NCBI GenBank assembly: GCA_965178525.1
Contig: CBCXVS010000175.1
Location: 1 to 16,415 of the forward strand
Length of the DNA stretch: 16,415 bases
Source of the DNA: CBCXVS01 sp965178525
GTDB taxonomy: Bacteria > Tectomicrobia > Entotheonellia > Entotheonellales > Entotheonellaceae
Reading direction: 5' to 3'
The notes beneath the pieces are model-generated. The model did no database searches, had not been told where the DNA came from, and saw only the letters and a program-made list of their open reading frames with translations. Below, piece after piece: positions 8,059 through 15,303 of this stretch. The position numbers were made by a program, and so were the translations under genes. Position 1 is the stretch's first letter. Each line of letters starts with the position of its first letter.

Positions 8059-8087
8059 ATTGTACTTGCTCTGGTGCAAACGCTCAA
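8059..8087 (-). promoter_or_regulatory. Sigma-70 promoter for uvrBC, probably leaderless
   Basis: On the minus strand TTGAGC (8087-8082) and TACAAT (8064-8059) are spaced by 17 bp, matching the consensus at 4/6 and 5/6 positions. Transcription would start about 8052, two bases before the uvrB ATG. The lack of a ribosome binding site before that ATG agrees with a leaderless message. I see no LexA-type CTGT-N8-ACAG box in this spacer. Confidence 0.6.
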
Positions 8088-8102
8088 GGGCTCTGATGGT
8101 CA

Positions 8103-8111
8103 TGGTATGCT
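8103..8111 (+). promoter_or_regulatory. Extended -10 promoter element for pdxH
   Basis: TGGTATGCT has the TGn extension plus a 4/6 match to TATAAT. A -35 box at 17-18 bp is poor (ctcaag), which an extended -10 can tolerate. It would give a leader of about 50 nt to the pdxH start at 8168. Confidence 0.35.
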
Positions 8112-8167
8112 ATTTTTCCCAAGGACCGATCGGCCACGTAAGCGGCGGAACCGAGCAAGGAGCTGAC

Positions 8168-8788
8168 ATGACACGCGAACTCAGAGATCCACGGAGCGTC
8201 AGCGACCTCCATCCCAATCCGTTCACCGAATTTAGCGTCTGGTATGAAGCAGCCAAAACGTCCGGCGCGTCCCGACCCGATGCCATGACGCTGGCCACCG
8301 CGACGAAAGACGGCATGCCCTCCGCTCGTTTGGTGTTCTTGCGCGGGTTTGACGAACGCGGATGGGTATTTTATACCAACTATGAAAGCCGCAAAGGCCA
8401 AGACATCGCCGCCAATCCCGTGGCGGCGCTCGTGTTTTACTGGGACACGCTGGGACGGCAGGTACGCGTCGAGGGACGCATCGAAAAAGCAACCGTGGCC
8501 GAATCCGAACGCTATTTCGGCAACCGTCCGTTCGAGAGCCGCCTGGGCGCCTGGGCCTCGCCGCAGAGCCGCGTCATCGCCGGCAGACAGGTGTTGGACG
8601 ACCGCATGGAACAACTCAGGGCCGAGTATCCGGATACGGATGTTCCCCTGCCGCCCTTTTGGGGCGGGTACCGGGTGATCCCCCAGCGCATCGAGTTTTG
8701 GTTGAGCCGCCCCAACCGTCTGCACGACCGGTTTTGTTATATCAAAAGTGCTGACGATGGATGGGACATTGTGCGGCTGGCGCCATAG
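8168..8788 (+). CDS. pdxH: Pyridoxine/pyridoxamine 5'-phosphate oxidase
   Basis: This FMN-dependent enzyme oxidises pyridoxine or pyridoxamine 5'-phosphate to pyridoxal 5'-phosphate, the active vitamin B6 cofactor. The reading frame extends back to 7952 inside uvrB, but ATG 8168 is the real start: AAGGAG lies 5 nt upstream and the product (206 aa) has the usual length. Family signatures run in order: N-terminal DPNPF-like DLHPNPFTEF (13-22), RLVFLRGFDERGWVFYTNY (54-72), SRKGQDIAANPVAALVFYW (74-92), QVRVEGRIEK (98-107), WASPQS (129-134), PFWGGYRVIP (163-172), and the conserved C-terminus RLHDRFCY with a final RLAP. It is divergent from uvrB and convergent with the hydrolase at 8812. Confidence 0.96.
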   Translation: MTRELRDPRSVSDLHPNPFTEFSVWYEAAKTSGASRPDAMTLATATKDGMPSARLVFLRGFDERGWVFYTNYESRKGQDIAANPVAALVFYWDTLGRQVRVEGRIEKATVAESERYFGNRPFESRLGAWASPQSRVIAGRQVLDDRMEQLRAEYPDTDVPLPPFWGGYRVIPQRIEFWLSRPNRLHDRFCYIKSADDGWDIVRLAP

Positions 8789-8811
8789 CTTGTCGGTTGG
8801 TCTGCCTGGGC

Positions 8812-9648
8812 CTAGTGGCTATCCTGCCGGGCCAAGAAGTCCCGCACGATTTGCACGAAGTCCGTGAGATTGTCCAGCATGAGATTGTGGTAGGAGCCGG
8901 GAACTGTCGTCCATTCGCCGCGCGGCAGTTCTTGGGCCACCCGCTCGGCATTGGCCGCCGGCATGAGCGGACTCCGCTCACCTCGTACAATGAGCACCGG
9001 ACACACGATTTGCGGCAAGATGTCCCACACCCGCACGGCAGGATGCTTCATAGCCCGGCGGTCGAACTTGAACGTCCAGTGCCCGTCCTCGGTTTGACAC
9101 ACCGCCTCACGGGCTAACATCTGCAGCCCCTCCGGAGCCGCCGTGGTTTCAGGCGGCTGCAAGCGAAATCGTCCTTCCGCTTCGTCCCGTGTGGCAAATG
9201 TCGGTTGCGGCCGCTCACTGGCCTGGTGCATGCGCTGCAGCATCTCGCCATCGACGTCGCACAGCATGTCGGCCGCCACCATGGCGCGCAGACCGGCAGG
9301 CTGTGTGCTGGCATATTTGAGCCCCACATACCCGCCCATGGAATGGCCGATCACATCGAAATCCGCCAAGTTGAGCGCCTGCACCAAGCCGGCGATATCG
9401 GCTACGTAGGCGTCAAAATCGTAGTCCGGCGGTTCCGGACGCGCACTGTCCCCATGGCCGCGTAAATCGGGAGCGATGACGTCATACGCGTCTGCCAGGA
9501 CCGGTCCAACTTCGTCCCACCAATGGGCGTGACAGCCACTGGCATGTAACAATAGCAAGGGCCGGCGGCCAGCGTGACGCCAATGCCGGTAATGCAGACG
9601 CAATCCGTTCACGGTGCAATACTGATCCTGCGCCGTCTGGCTCATCAT
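8812..9648 (-). CDS. Alpha/beta-fold hydrolase
   Basis: The 278-aa product is a typical cytoplasmic alpha/beta hydrolase. The oxyanion-region strand is LLLLHASGCHAHWWDE (31-46), followed by PDLRGHGDSARP (60-71), the nucleophile elbow GHSMGG with Ser103, and a catalytic His in SYHNLMLDN (His254). The position where the acid normally sits reads RGERSPLM, with no aspartate at the usual RG-x-x-S-D place, so the Glu in this loop or another acidic residue may serve. The substrate cannot be deduced. ATG 9648 is preceded by GAGGA at a good distance. It is 64 bp downstream of the 180-aa gene on the same strand and ends 23 bp from the pdxH stop. Confidence 0.88.
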   Translation of the reverse strand: MMSQTAQDQYCTVNGLRLHYRHWRHAGRRPLLLLHASGCHAHWWDEVGPVLADAYDVIAPDLRGHGDSARPEPPDYDFDAYVADIAGLVQALNLADFDVIGHSMGGYVGLKYASTQPAGLRAMVAADMLCDVDGEMLQRMHQASERPQPTFATRDEAEGRFRLQPPETTAAPEGLQMLAREAVCQTEDGHWTFKFDRRAMKHPAVRVWDILPQIVCPVLIVRGERSPLMPAANAERVAQELPRGEWTTVPGSYHNLMLDNLTDFVQIVRDFLARQDSH

Positions 9649-9712
9649 CTTTTTCCTCGTGCTTGGCGCATCGATAGCGCGCCTGCCCTTCTGTAGCTCT
9701 GCATCATCTCGT

Positions 9713-10255
9713 CTAGCTATTAGAACCGGGGGGAGGCGGCGTGAATTTCACTAGAAGAATCACATTGTCATCTGACCTTTCGTACATACGCGAGACGACT
9801 GTGTCGAAATGGACTTTAAGGGGAGATTTTTCAGGGTAAATTTCTTCATCACTAACGATGGCCCAATAGTACGCGATGAACTTGTCCTTCACGTCAACCC
9901 TAATATCAAAGGCTTCGATCAGACCACCAACGATGATGTCGACAATCGGTTGCGACTGTCGCCACCATACGCTGGTCGCGGTGAGATCTTTGGGATACCA
10001 GTGACGACGAAGATGGTTCATTTCCCCCACGGTTTTGATCGCCCCAAACGCAAGGAGAAGGTCGACGTAGTTGAGGTCTTTTTCGCGTACCCAGTATAGA
10101 CCTTCGAGAAACCGCTTACTCGTCTCCAGATTTTTGGATATCTCACTGATTTGCTGTAAGGTAAAGCCCTGACGCAGCGTAATAGGAGGAGCCGTGTTTG
10201 GATCGCCTTCCTTCAGGATCCGAATAGGCGAGGCAGACCTCGAGAATTCTTCCAT
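9713..10255 (-). CDS. Hypothetical protein, unrecognised 180 aa
   Basis: I do not recognise this family. The ORF is credible: AAGGAAG lies five bases before the ATG at 10255, and the product has balanced, globular composition. The N-terminal ~35 residues are polar. A helical region follows (LQQISEISKNLETSKRFLEG), then a Trp/Tyr-rich core (LYWVREKDL, ATSVWWRQS, IAYYWAIVS), and the protein ends in a beta strand plus a PPPPG tail. No signal peptide, transmembrane helix, cysteine cluster or nucleotide-binding motif is visible. Its GC content is lower than that of its neighbours, which may indicate separate acquisition. It follows the large AAA regulator by 68 bp on the same strand. Confidence 0.6.
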   Translation of the reverse strand: MEEFSRSASPIRILKEGDPNTAPPITLRQGFTLQQISEISKNLETSKRFLEGLYWVREKDLNYVDLLLAFGAIKTVGEMNHLRRHWYPKDLTATSVWWRQSQPIVDIIVGGLIEAFDIRVDVKDKFIAYYWAIVSDEEIYPEKSPLKVHFDTVVSRMYERSDDNVILLVKFTPPPPGSNS

Positions 10256-10296
10256 AACGTCTTCCTTTCTTCTGAAGTAATTTTCCTTGATCCCAT

Positions 10297-10337
10297 TTCA
10301 TGCTGCAAACGGCGAGACAGCGATTAGAGAGCATGAA
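10297..10337. repeat. Inverted repeat spanning the regulator stop codon
   Basis: TTCATGCT (10297-10304) and AGCATGAA (10330-10337) form 8-bp perfect arms around a 25-nt loop that includes the TAA of the large regulator. Without a T-run it is a weak terminator candidate; it might separate the regulator from the downstream 180-aa gene. Confidence 0.3.
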
Positions 10338-12696
10338 GCACCTCCATCAGCTGGTCTGCTTGCCGAACAAAAGGCGCCATGTCCAGGTCATGTAAAAAGG
10401 GGCGCGCCTTACGCACCATCTCACGGGCTTGCGTCCGGTCGTTTTGCTCATCACGAAGGCGTAGCATACGGGCGTAATCCAGGTATGTCCGTCCCTGTTC
10501 CGGCCGTGCGCCGATATCGGCCGCGATGGCAATGGCCGTGCGAAAGTGGGCTTCGGCTTGGTCCCACCACTGATTGTGGGCAGCGGCAAGTCCCAAGATG
10601 CGCGGCAACAAGAACACCCAGCCGCGCGCAAAAAGCACGCCCTGCTCGGCAACGGCAACCAGCCTAAGGTAAAGCTGCGTCGCGCTGGTCGACTCTGGCT
10701 GGCCAGCCGTCAGCTCGACCAGCGCGCAAAGGAGGGGCAGGGAGGTGATATCGCAATGCTCTAACAGCGGTATATCGTGTAGGTCCTCGGTTATCTCGGC
10801 TGGGTTTTCTACACCCGTGGCATACAGTTGGATCAGTTGTCGATACACCTGCGTAATGGTGGTATAGACGGGGGCGGGTCGCTCAAAAACGCGTCCGGGC
10901 TGCACCAGCATATCGAGGGCTGACGCCGCTTCGTTCCAAGCGCCGCGCAGGGCATGAGCGCAGGCTAAGGCCGGGAGGGCCAGGACACCCCCAAAGGAGA
11001 AGCGATACCGCGAGACCGACTTCATCGCCTCCTGCGCATAGCATTCGGCGGCTTCGAAGGTCCCCGTCGCCACGGCGAGCGACGCCAGAGCGGCAAGGGT
11101 CAGTCCATAATGCCCCCAGTTGTTGGTCTGCGCGGCCATCTCGTAGGCTTCCTCGGCAACTGCGCGGATGTCATCGAATTGTCCCACCATGACGAGCGCT
11201 GTGCTCATGCGCTGTAGCGTCCACCCTTCAAACCACAAGTCGTTGGCCCGTCGGGCGTAGTCTCGGGCGTGCTGATACTGCTCCAGTGCGGCCCGCACCT
11301 TGAGGTCTTGCAACTGAGCGAGAGCCAGATTGAAACTCGCCCGCGCACAGAGCGGATACGCCTCGAGTTGCTGCCCAACCGCCAAGCCATACTGCGCATG
11401 GGTCTCCGCTCTGTCTCGGTGCCGACTGGCCCAATAGATCTCGGATAAGGAGGTGGCCAGGCGGCCGCGCAGCCTGAGGTCGTCCTCGCCCAGTTCTTCG
11501 AGGAGTTCCTCTAACGGCTGCGTGTCAAGGAGCGTGCCATATGAGGCGCTCGCCATTCTTAACGTTTTGGCCGTAAGAGCGTGCGCCTGGCCGTGCACAT
11601 CGTCAAGCGACCGGTATGCGGCGATGGCTTTGTCGTAGTGCGCATCACTGAGGCTGACATTGCCATCACGGGCATAGGCGAGTCCGGCGCGGTAATGCAG
11701 TTCGGCCAGGTCTGACGTGGGAAAATCTCGGCTGGACGCAGCCGTCGTCAACACGATCGCGTAATAGTGCGACGCCTGCTGCCAGTCCAACATCGCGAAG
11801 GCGTAGTCACCCGCATGGCGGGCGTATTGCACCACTTTGTCCGCGTCGGCAACCGAGCCCGCGCGGTCCAGGTGATGGGCAATCTGTAAAGCATAATCGC
11901 TCTGGCTCACACGATCGAAGCGTTCCAGCGTCTGAGCAATCTGCCAGTGCTGACGTTGTCGCTGCGCCACGCTCGGGATGTTATACAGCACATGCCGCAT
12001 CAAAGGATGGGCGAAGTAGAACGCTTGTCCCTCACTCAGCAAGATACCCTGGTGCAGGGCTTCCTCCAGTCGTAATAACACGACTTCCTCGCTCACGTCG
12101 CTCACCGCGCTCAAGACGTCTAGCGGAAACTCGTCTCCCAACAGCGAGGCGACAGTGAGGGTATGGCGGCAGTCCGCACTGAGCGCCTGGACCCGTGTGA
12201 GGATCGCGCTCGTCACCTGGTCGGGAAGTCGGAGCTCCGCGGGTGAGGCTGTGGTCACCAGATATCCCGCATGTGTGCGTAGGGCATTGCGCTGCTGCAA
12301 GTACAGGAGTAATTCCTGAATGAACAGCGGGTTGCCATAGGTCACCTCATGCAGCGTATGGACCAATTGTTGGGATGCACGCTCTCGGCCCAGTCCTTGG
12401 AGCAACACATGGATCTCGGCCTCGTCGAATCCTGACAGTTCCAGGAACTTACAGATCTCCTCGCGCTGCAAACGCGCGAGCCAGCGGGCCAGGCGATCCT
12501 GAGGCGGCACCGGTCTATACGTACCGATGAGAAGGAGCGGCGCCGCGGCGCTCTCCGCCAGGTCTGCCACGGTGAACACCACATGCGCGTAGAGCTCCAA
12601 GGAAACGGGATCGGCCCAATGCAGATCATCGATCACCAAGAGCAGCGGCTGCCGCTGCGCCAGCACGATGAGCATGCGCGCCACCGCCAGAAACAA
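10324..12696 (-). pseudogene. C-terminal part (Walker B and TPR region) of the split AAA regulator
   Basis: This 790-aa ORF is in the same frame as the upstream 275-aa ORF and separated from it only by a TAA (12711-12709) plus four codons. It begins in the middle of an AAA/STAND ATPase: Walker B LLLVIDDLHWADP comes about 20 residues in, followed by LLLIGTYRP and DEAEIHVLLQGLG-type ATPase C-terminal elements. The remaining ~550 residues are helical repeats of TPR type (for example YHYRAGLAYARDG-like and ARASFNLALAQLQDL stretches) used to bind a partner or ligand. The first possible start is TTG 12696, about 15 nt after a purine-rich GGGGGAG; an ATG follows at 12675. Reinitiation is conceivable, but a fragment lacking Walker A should not hydrolyse ATP alone. 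The continuation across the stop is smooth, so I read it as part of one interrupted gene. Confidence 0.72.
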
Positions 12697-12708
12697 CCGT
12701 AACTTGGC

Positions 12709-13536
12709 TTACTCCCCCTCGTCAGCTTGAAAGGCGCTGGCCGGAACGGAGGGGTTGGTATCGAGCTGCAGCCATTGGCTGAGAAGTGCCGTGTCAGCGC
12801 CAAGATCGGGTTCCAGCTCTGTGGCGAGCTGGATCCACGACTCACGCAACGCACTGATAAAAGGCATATAAGGCAGAGCAAGAGCCTCAGAACATCGGCT
12901 GGCATAAAGCTGCAACCCACGGCCCCTGGCCATTTCCTGGATCTCTTTGAGGAGCCAGGTCTTGCCCATCCCAGCTTCGCCCTGCAAGAATATCGCATTC
13001 GGGCGCCCCATGAGGACATCGTTCAGAGCATACTCGCACCAGTTCAGCTGCATGCTACGGCCGACAAAGGGCGAAACGGACGGGGAACGAGACACCAAGC
13101 CCCGATCACGGACCCATCCGGCGGGTCTGTCCCTCCGGCGCTGCGGTGTGTCGCAGCGGCGTCGCGGCGACGGCTCGGAAGCGGTCTCGCGAGCCGGGTC
13201 CGCGTCGTCCGCAGGCGTTTCGTCCCGCTCGACGACCGGCGCGACGAAACGATAGCCATGACCGGGAAATGTTTGGATCAGGCGCTGCGTGCGCCCACTG
13301 TCACCCAGCGCCCTGCGGACCGCACTCACGGTACTTTCCAGCGTCTGGTCACTAATAAATTGCTCGGGCCAGATCGTGTCGCGCAAGTCTTGCTTGGAGA
13401 CGACGCGGTCGCGCTGCGTCAACAAGTACAAGAGGACCTGAAAGACCTTGGGGCGGAGGCGTATCGGCTGGCCATCGCGGCGCAAAGCGTAAAGCGTCGT
13501 ATCGAATTCACAATCGCCAAACGCATAGATCATCAT
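12709..13536 (-). pseudogene. N-terminal part (winged helix and Walker A) of the split AAA regulator
   Basis: The 275-aa ORF starts at ATG 13536 with GGAGA five bases upstream. Residues 1-100 are an OmpR/CadC-type winged helix (FGDCEFDTTLYALRRDG, LRPKVFQVLLYLL, RVVSKQDLRDTIWP, TLESTVSAVRRALGD, IQTFPGHGYRFVAPV). A variable arginine-rich linker (105-150) follows, then an AAA/STAND domain opening with FVGR (157-160) and Walker A GEAGMGKT (186-193). The frame ends at TAA, codon 276, before the Walker B segment. The same frame continues to 10324, giving 1,071 codons in all, a normal size for winged-helix/AAA/TPR regulators. The DNA-binding part could still be made as a truncated protein and act on the 11-bp repeats in the adjacent divergent spacer. 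Confidence 0.75.
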
Positions 13537-13603
13537 GCTTCTCCGCTGTCAAGCATATTCTTGTGCCCTAGGGTAGCAGGTCGCCCCTAGCGACACAATA
13601 GCC

Positions 13604-13643
13604 TTCAAGGAAATTTCAAGCTGCTTTCAAGGTTGTTTTCAGG
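13604..13643. promoter_or_regulatory. Tandem 11-bp-period TTCAAGG repeats, probable winged-helix operator
   Basis: TTCAAGG (13604), TTCAAGC (13615) and TTCAAGG (13626) are spaced by exactly 11 bp, with a degenerate fourth unit TTTCAGG at 13637. Heptamer direct repeats one helical turn apart are the known geometry for OmpR/PhoB and SARP-type winged helices. They lie in the spacer between the winged-helix regulator and the ECF sigma gene, upstream of a TATATA -10-like box at 13664-13669, so activation of the sigma gene, autoregulation, or both are plausible. Confidence 0.62.
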
Positions 13644-13663
13644 GCATCAAGAGCGTCGAGGGG

Positions 13664-13669
13664 TATATA
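13664..13669 (+). promoter_or_regulatory. Candidate -10 box (TATATA) for the sigma factor gene
   Basis: TATATA lies 20 bp after the last 11-bp repeat, with no recognisable -35, as expected for an activator-dependent promoter. The resulting leader would be about 87 nt. The match is short, so support is modest. Confidence 0.3.
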
Positions 13670-13762
13670 CACACCCAAGTGGTAAACGCGTTGAATGGTC
13701 CGCCACCAACGGACCTGGCTGTTTTGAGATTCTGACTAGAACTCATACCACAGGAGCCCCTC

Positions 13763-14470
13763 ATGGCACAGCTCAACCCCGCCTCTGCTCCTTTCATGGC
13801 AGGGGCCGTCACGCAGCAAACAACTCCTGAGCCCGGGTCGCTCACCCAGCGCGCATCAGGAGATGTCAGCGACTTTTGGGAACTCTGGGGGCAGTACAAA
13901 GACGACTTATTGTCGCACTACTGTCTCCGATGGATGGACGGCAATCGTGCCGATGCCGAAGATGCCCTCAGTGAGGCGAGTCTGAGGGCGTGGCATGGTT
14001 GGCCCACCACGGCTCCGGAACTCACCAACGTCAAAGGCTGGTTCATTCGCCTGGTGCAGAATCATTGTATCAACTTACACCAAGCCCGCATGAGGCAGAG
14101 ACGTGTCGTGCAATGTGTTGAAGACATTACCATCATGGCCGATGAACAGGCCACTGCGGATGGGCCGACATCCCCTGAAGACGTGGCGCTTCGCCGTGAG
14201 ATGGACCGATACATCCGCCGTGCCATTGACGACTTACCGCCCCGTTTGCAGGTGCCGGCGCACCTCCACTTCCTCCAGGATATCGCCTACCCGGACATCG
14301 CTATCCATCTCAGCCTGTCGCCTGCTAACGTGCGCAAGCGCATCCAACAAGCACGCACCCTACTGCGAGCCCGGCTATCAGCGTACCTGGCGGGCGCGGC
14401 CGCCGAGGGAAAGCATGTTCGTCTGCCGCCTGATGTACGGCTCACAAGGGACAAGGCGCGGGCTGGATGA
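13763..14470 (+). CDS. ECF-type RNA polymerase sigma factor
   Basis: The 235-aa product has the two-domain layout of extracytoplasmic-function sigma factors. Region 2 spans about 36-113 (FWELWGQYKDDLL, RADAEDALSEASLRAWHGW, NVKGWFIRLVQNHCINLHQ), where the acidic segment ahead of the LRAW helix and the WF-R--N-CIN helix match core binding and -10 recognition. A linker of ~45 residues follows. Region 4 is about 150-210 (RAIDDLPPRLQVPAHLHFLQDIAYPDIAIHLSLSPANVRKRIQQARTLLR split over the sigma4 helix-turn-helix). ATG 13763 has AGGAG with a 6-nt spacer. A ~30-residue tail after region 4 is extra. No anti-sigma factor is visible next to it. It is divergent from the winged-helix regulator and probably heads an operon with the 98-aa gene. 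Confidence 0.9.
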   Translation: MAQLNPASAPFMAGAVTQQTTPEPGSLTQRASGDVSDFWELWGQYKDDLLSHYCLRWMDGNRADAEDALSEASLRAWHGWPTTAPELTNVKGWFIRLVQNHCINLHQARMRQRRVVQCVEDITIMADEQATADGPTSPEDVALRREMDRYIRRAIDDLPPRLQVPAHLHFLQDIAYPDIAIHLSLSPANVRKRIQQARTLLRARLSAYLAGAAAEGKHVRLPPDVRLTRDKARAG

Positions 14471-14551
14471 GCGCCAGCACCGAGCCGTACAGAGTCAGCT
14501 CGACACGGATAGCGAGCAGAGGTGCGGGCTGTTGCTATAGGAGGAGACCGT

Positions 14552-14848
14552 ATGAGCACAATTCTGACGTTCTACGATAGACAAGACATGGGGACGGTCC
14601 CGGCCGAGCCGGACGTGCCGTTGCCCACCACTACGACCCTGTACGACCTGATTTCGGCCCTCCAGACGATTGTGCCACTGGGCGAGGAAGAGGTCGTCGT
14701 CGCACTCATTGTGCGCTGGATGCGTTCCGGTCGCATCCGTGTGCCCAGGGAGACGCAGCCGTGGCAAGCGTTGCCTACCACCGGCACATATGGGACGTCC
14801 CCAAAAAAGAATTCACCAGGAGCCCTCCAGAGTTGTCAGTGTAGGTAA
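14552..14848 (+). CDS. Hypothetical small protein downstream of the ECF sigma factor
   Basis: I do not recognise this 98-aa protein. ATG 14552 is chosen because TAGGAGGAGA lies just upstream, one of the strongest ribosome binding sites in the window; an upstream in-frame ATG at 14522 lacks one. The first 30 residues are proline/threonine-rich and flexible. A helical core follows (TLYDLISALQTIV, EEEVVVALIVRWMRSGRIRV), reminiscent of a small winged or four-helix regulatory fold. The C-terminal 25 residues look disordered and end in CQC. It starts 81 bp after the sigma stop on the same strand, so a linked regulatory role is possible but unproven. There is no membrane segment, so it is not a classic anti-sigma factor. 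Confidence 0.62.
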   Translation: MSTILTFYDRQDMGTVPAEPDVPLPTTTTLYDLISALQTIVPLGEEEVVVALIVRWMRSGRIRVPRETQPWQALPTTGTYGTSPKKNSPGALQSCQCR

Positions 14849-14862
14849 GAGAGGCGAAACAC

Positions 14863-14961
14863 ATGAGACTGACCCCGCTTCTCTCGGGCATGGTACCGCG
14901 CATGCAACAAAGCGGGACGAGCCTGAGAGGCGGAGTAAGCCAGAGGAACAACAAACAATAG
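14863..14961 (+). CDS. Possible 32-aa peptide
   Basis: ATG 14863 is preceded by GAGAGG at 8 nt, and the frame runs to TAG 14959-14961 (MRLTPLLSGMVPRMQQSG and a basic tail). It is 14 bp downstream of the 98-aa gene. Nothing else supports it, and the first half lies inside a stable hairpin, so it may be chance. Confidence 0.2.
   Translation: MRLTPLLSGMVPRMQQSGTSLRGGVSQRNNKQ
14874..14916. repeat. Nested stem-loop
   Basis: The outer arms CCCGCTT (14874-14880) and AAGCGGG (14910-14916) enclose inner arms GCATG (14888-14892) and CATGC (14901-14905). The left flank read on the minus strand gives GCGGGGTCAGTCTC, similar to the GGTCAG repeats at 15925 and 16398. No T-run follows, so it is not a standard terminator. 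Confidence 0.45.
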
Positions 14962-15303
14962 AAGGCCACGGTGCACGAAGAAAGGCGGGTAGGCGTGCCG
15001 GGTGAGACGGAGAGCATGAGGCGCAGGGTAATGATTCAGGAGAAATGGGGTTGGAGTAATTTCCTCTTGTAGCAATGTATTTCGACGCCGTTTCTCCTGC
15101 AAAAAAGAAGGAGTTAAGGACTGCCGACAGGCCATACTAGTACCTTTTAACCTATAGTACCAAAATCCTTTAACCCAAAAGTAAAGGCAAGAAAAATAGC
15201 AACGCAAAATTGGGGTAACGGACAACGTTTGACGATCGAAAATGGTCACCAGGCCCGGAACATTAATCACATTGTGAATCCGATAAACGCAGTGTTTCTG
15301 TAA

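Larger units (their letters stand above)
14849..15303. other. Intergenic stretch without a convincing gene
   Basis: GC content drops across this segment. It contains a nested hairpin at 14874-14916, an inverted repeat CAGGAGAAA (15037-15045) / TTTCTCCTG (15091-15099), and two AGTACC-type near-repeats around 15139-15175. A 32-codon ORF (ATG 14863 to TAG 14961) has GAGAGG eight bases upstream but overlaps the hairpin. A minus-strand frame (15315-14836) has an aromatic- and cysteine-rich, implausible composition. I see no RNA gene I can name. Confidence 0.5.

Noticed and set aside
7952..8167. N-terminal extension of pdxH by 72 codons
   Set aside because: It overlaps uvrB and the divergent promoters; the AAGGAG before ATG 8168 and the family length fix the start.
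8789..8811. Terminator between convergent pdxH and the hydrolase
   Set aside because: No stem-loop with a T-run is visible on either strand in the 23-bp gap.
13547..13552. Perfect minus-strand TTGACA ahead of the AAA regulator
   Set aside because: A -10 at 16-18 bp would fall inside the coding region (TCTATG), and the gene has its own Shine-Dalgarno between them.
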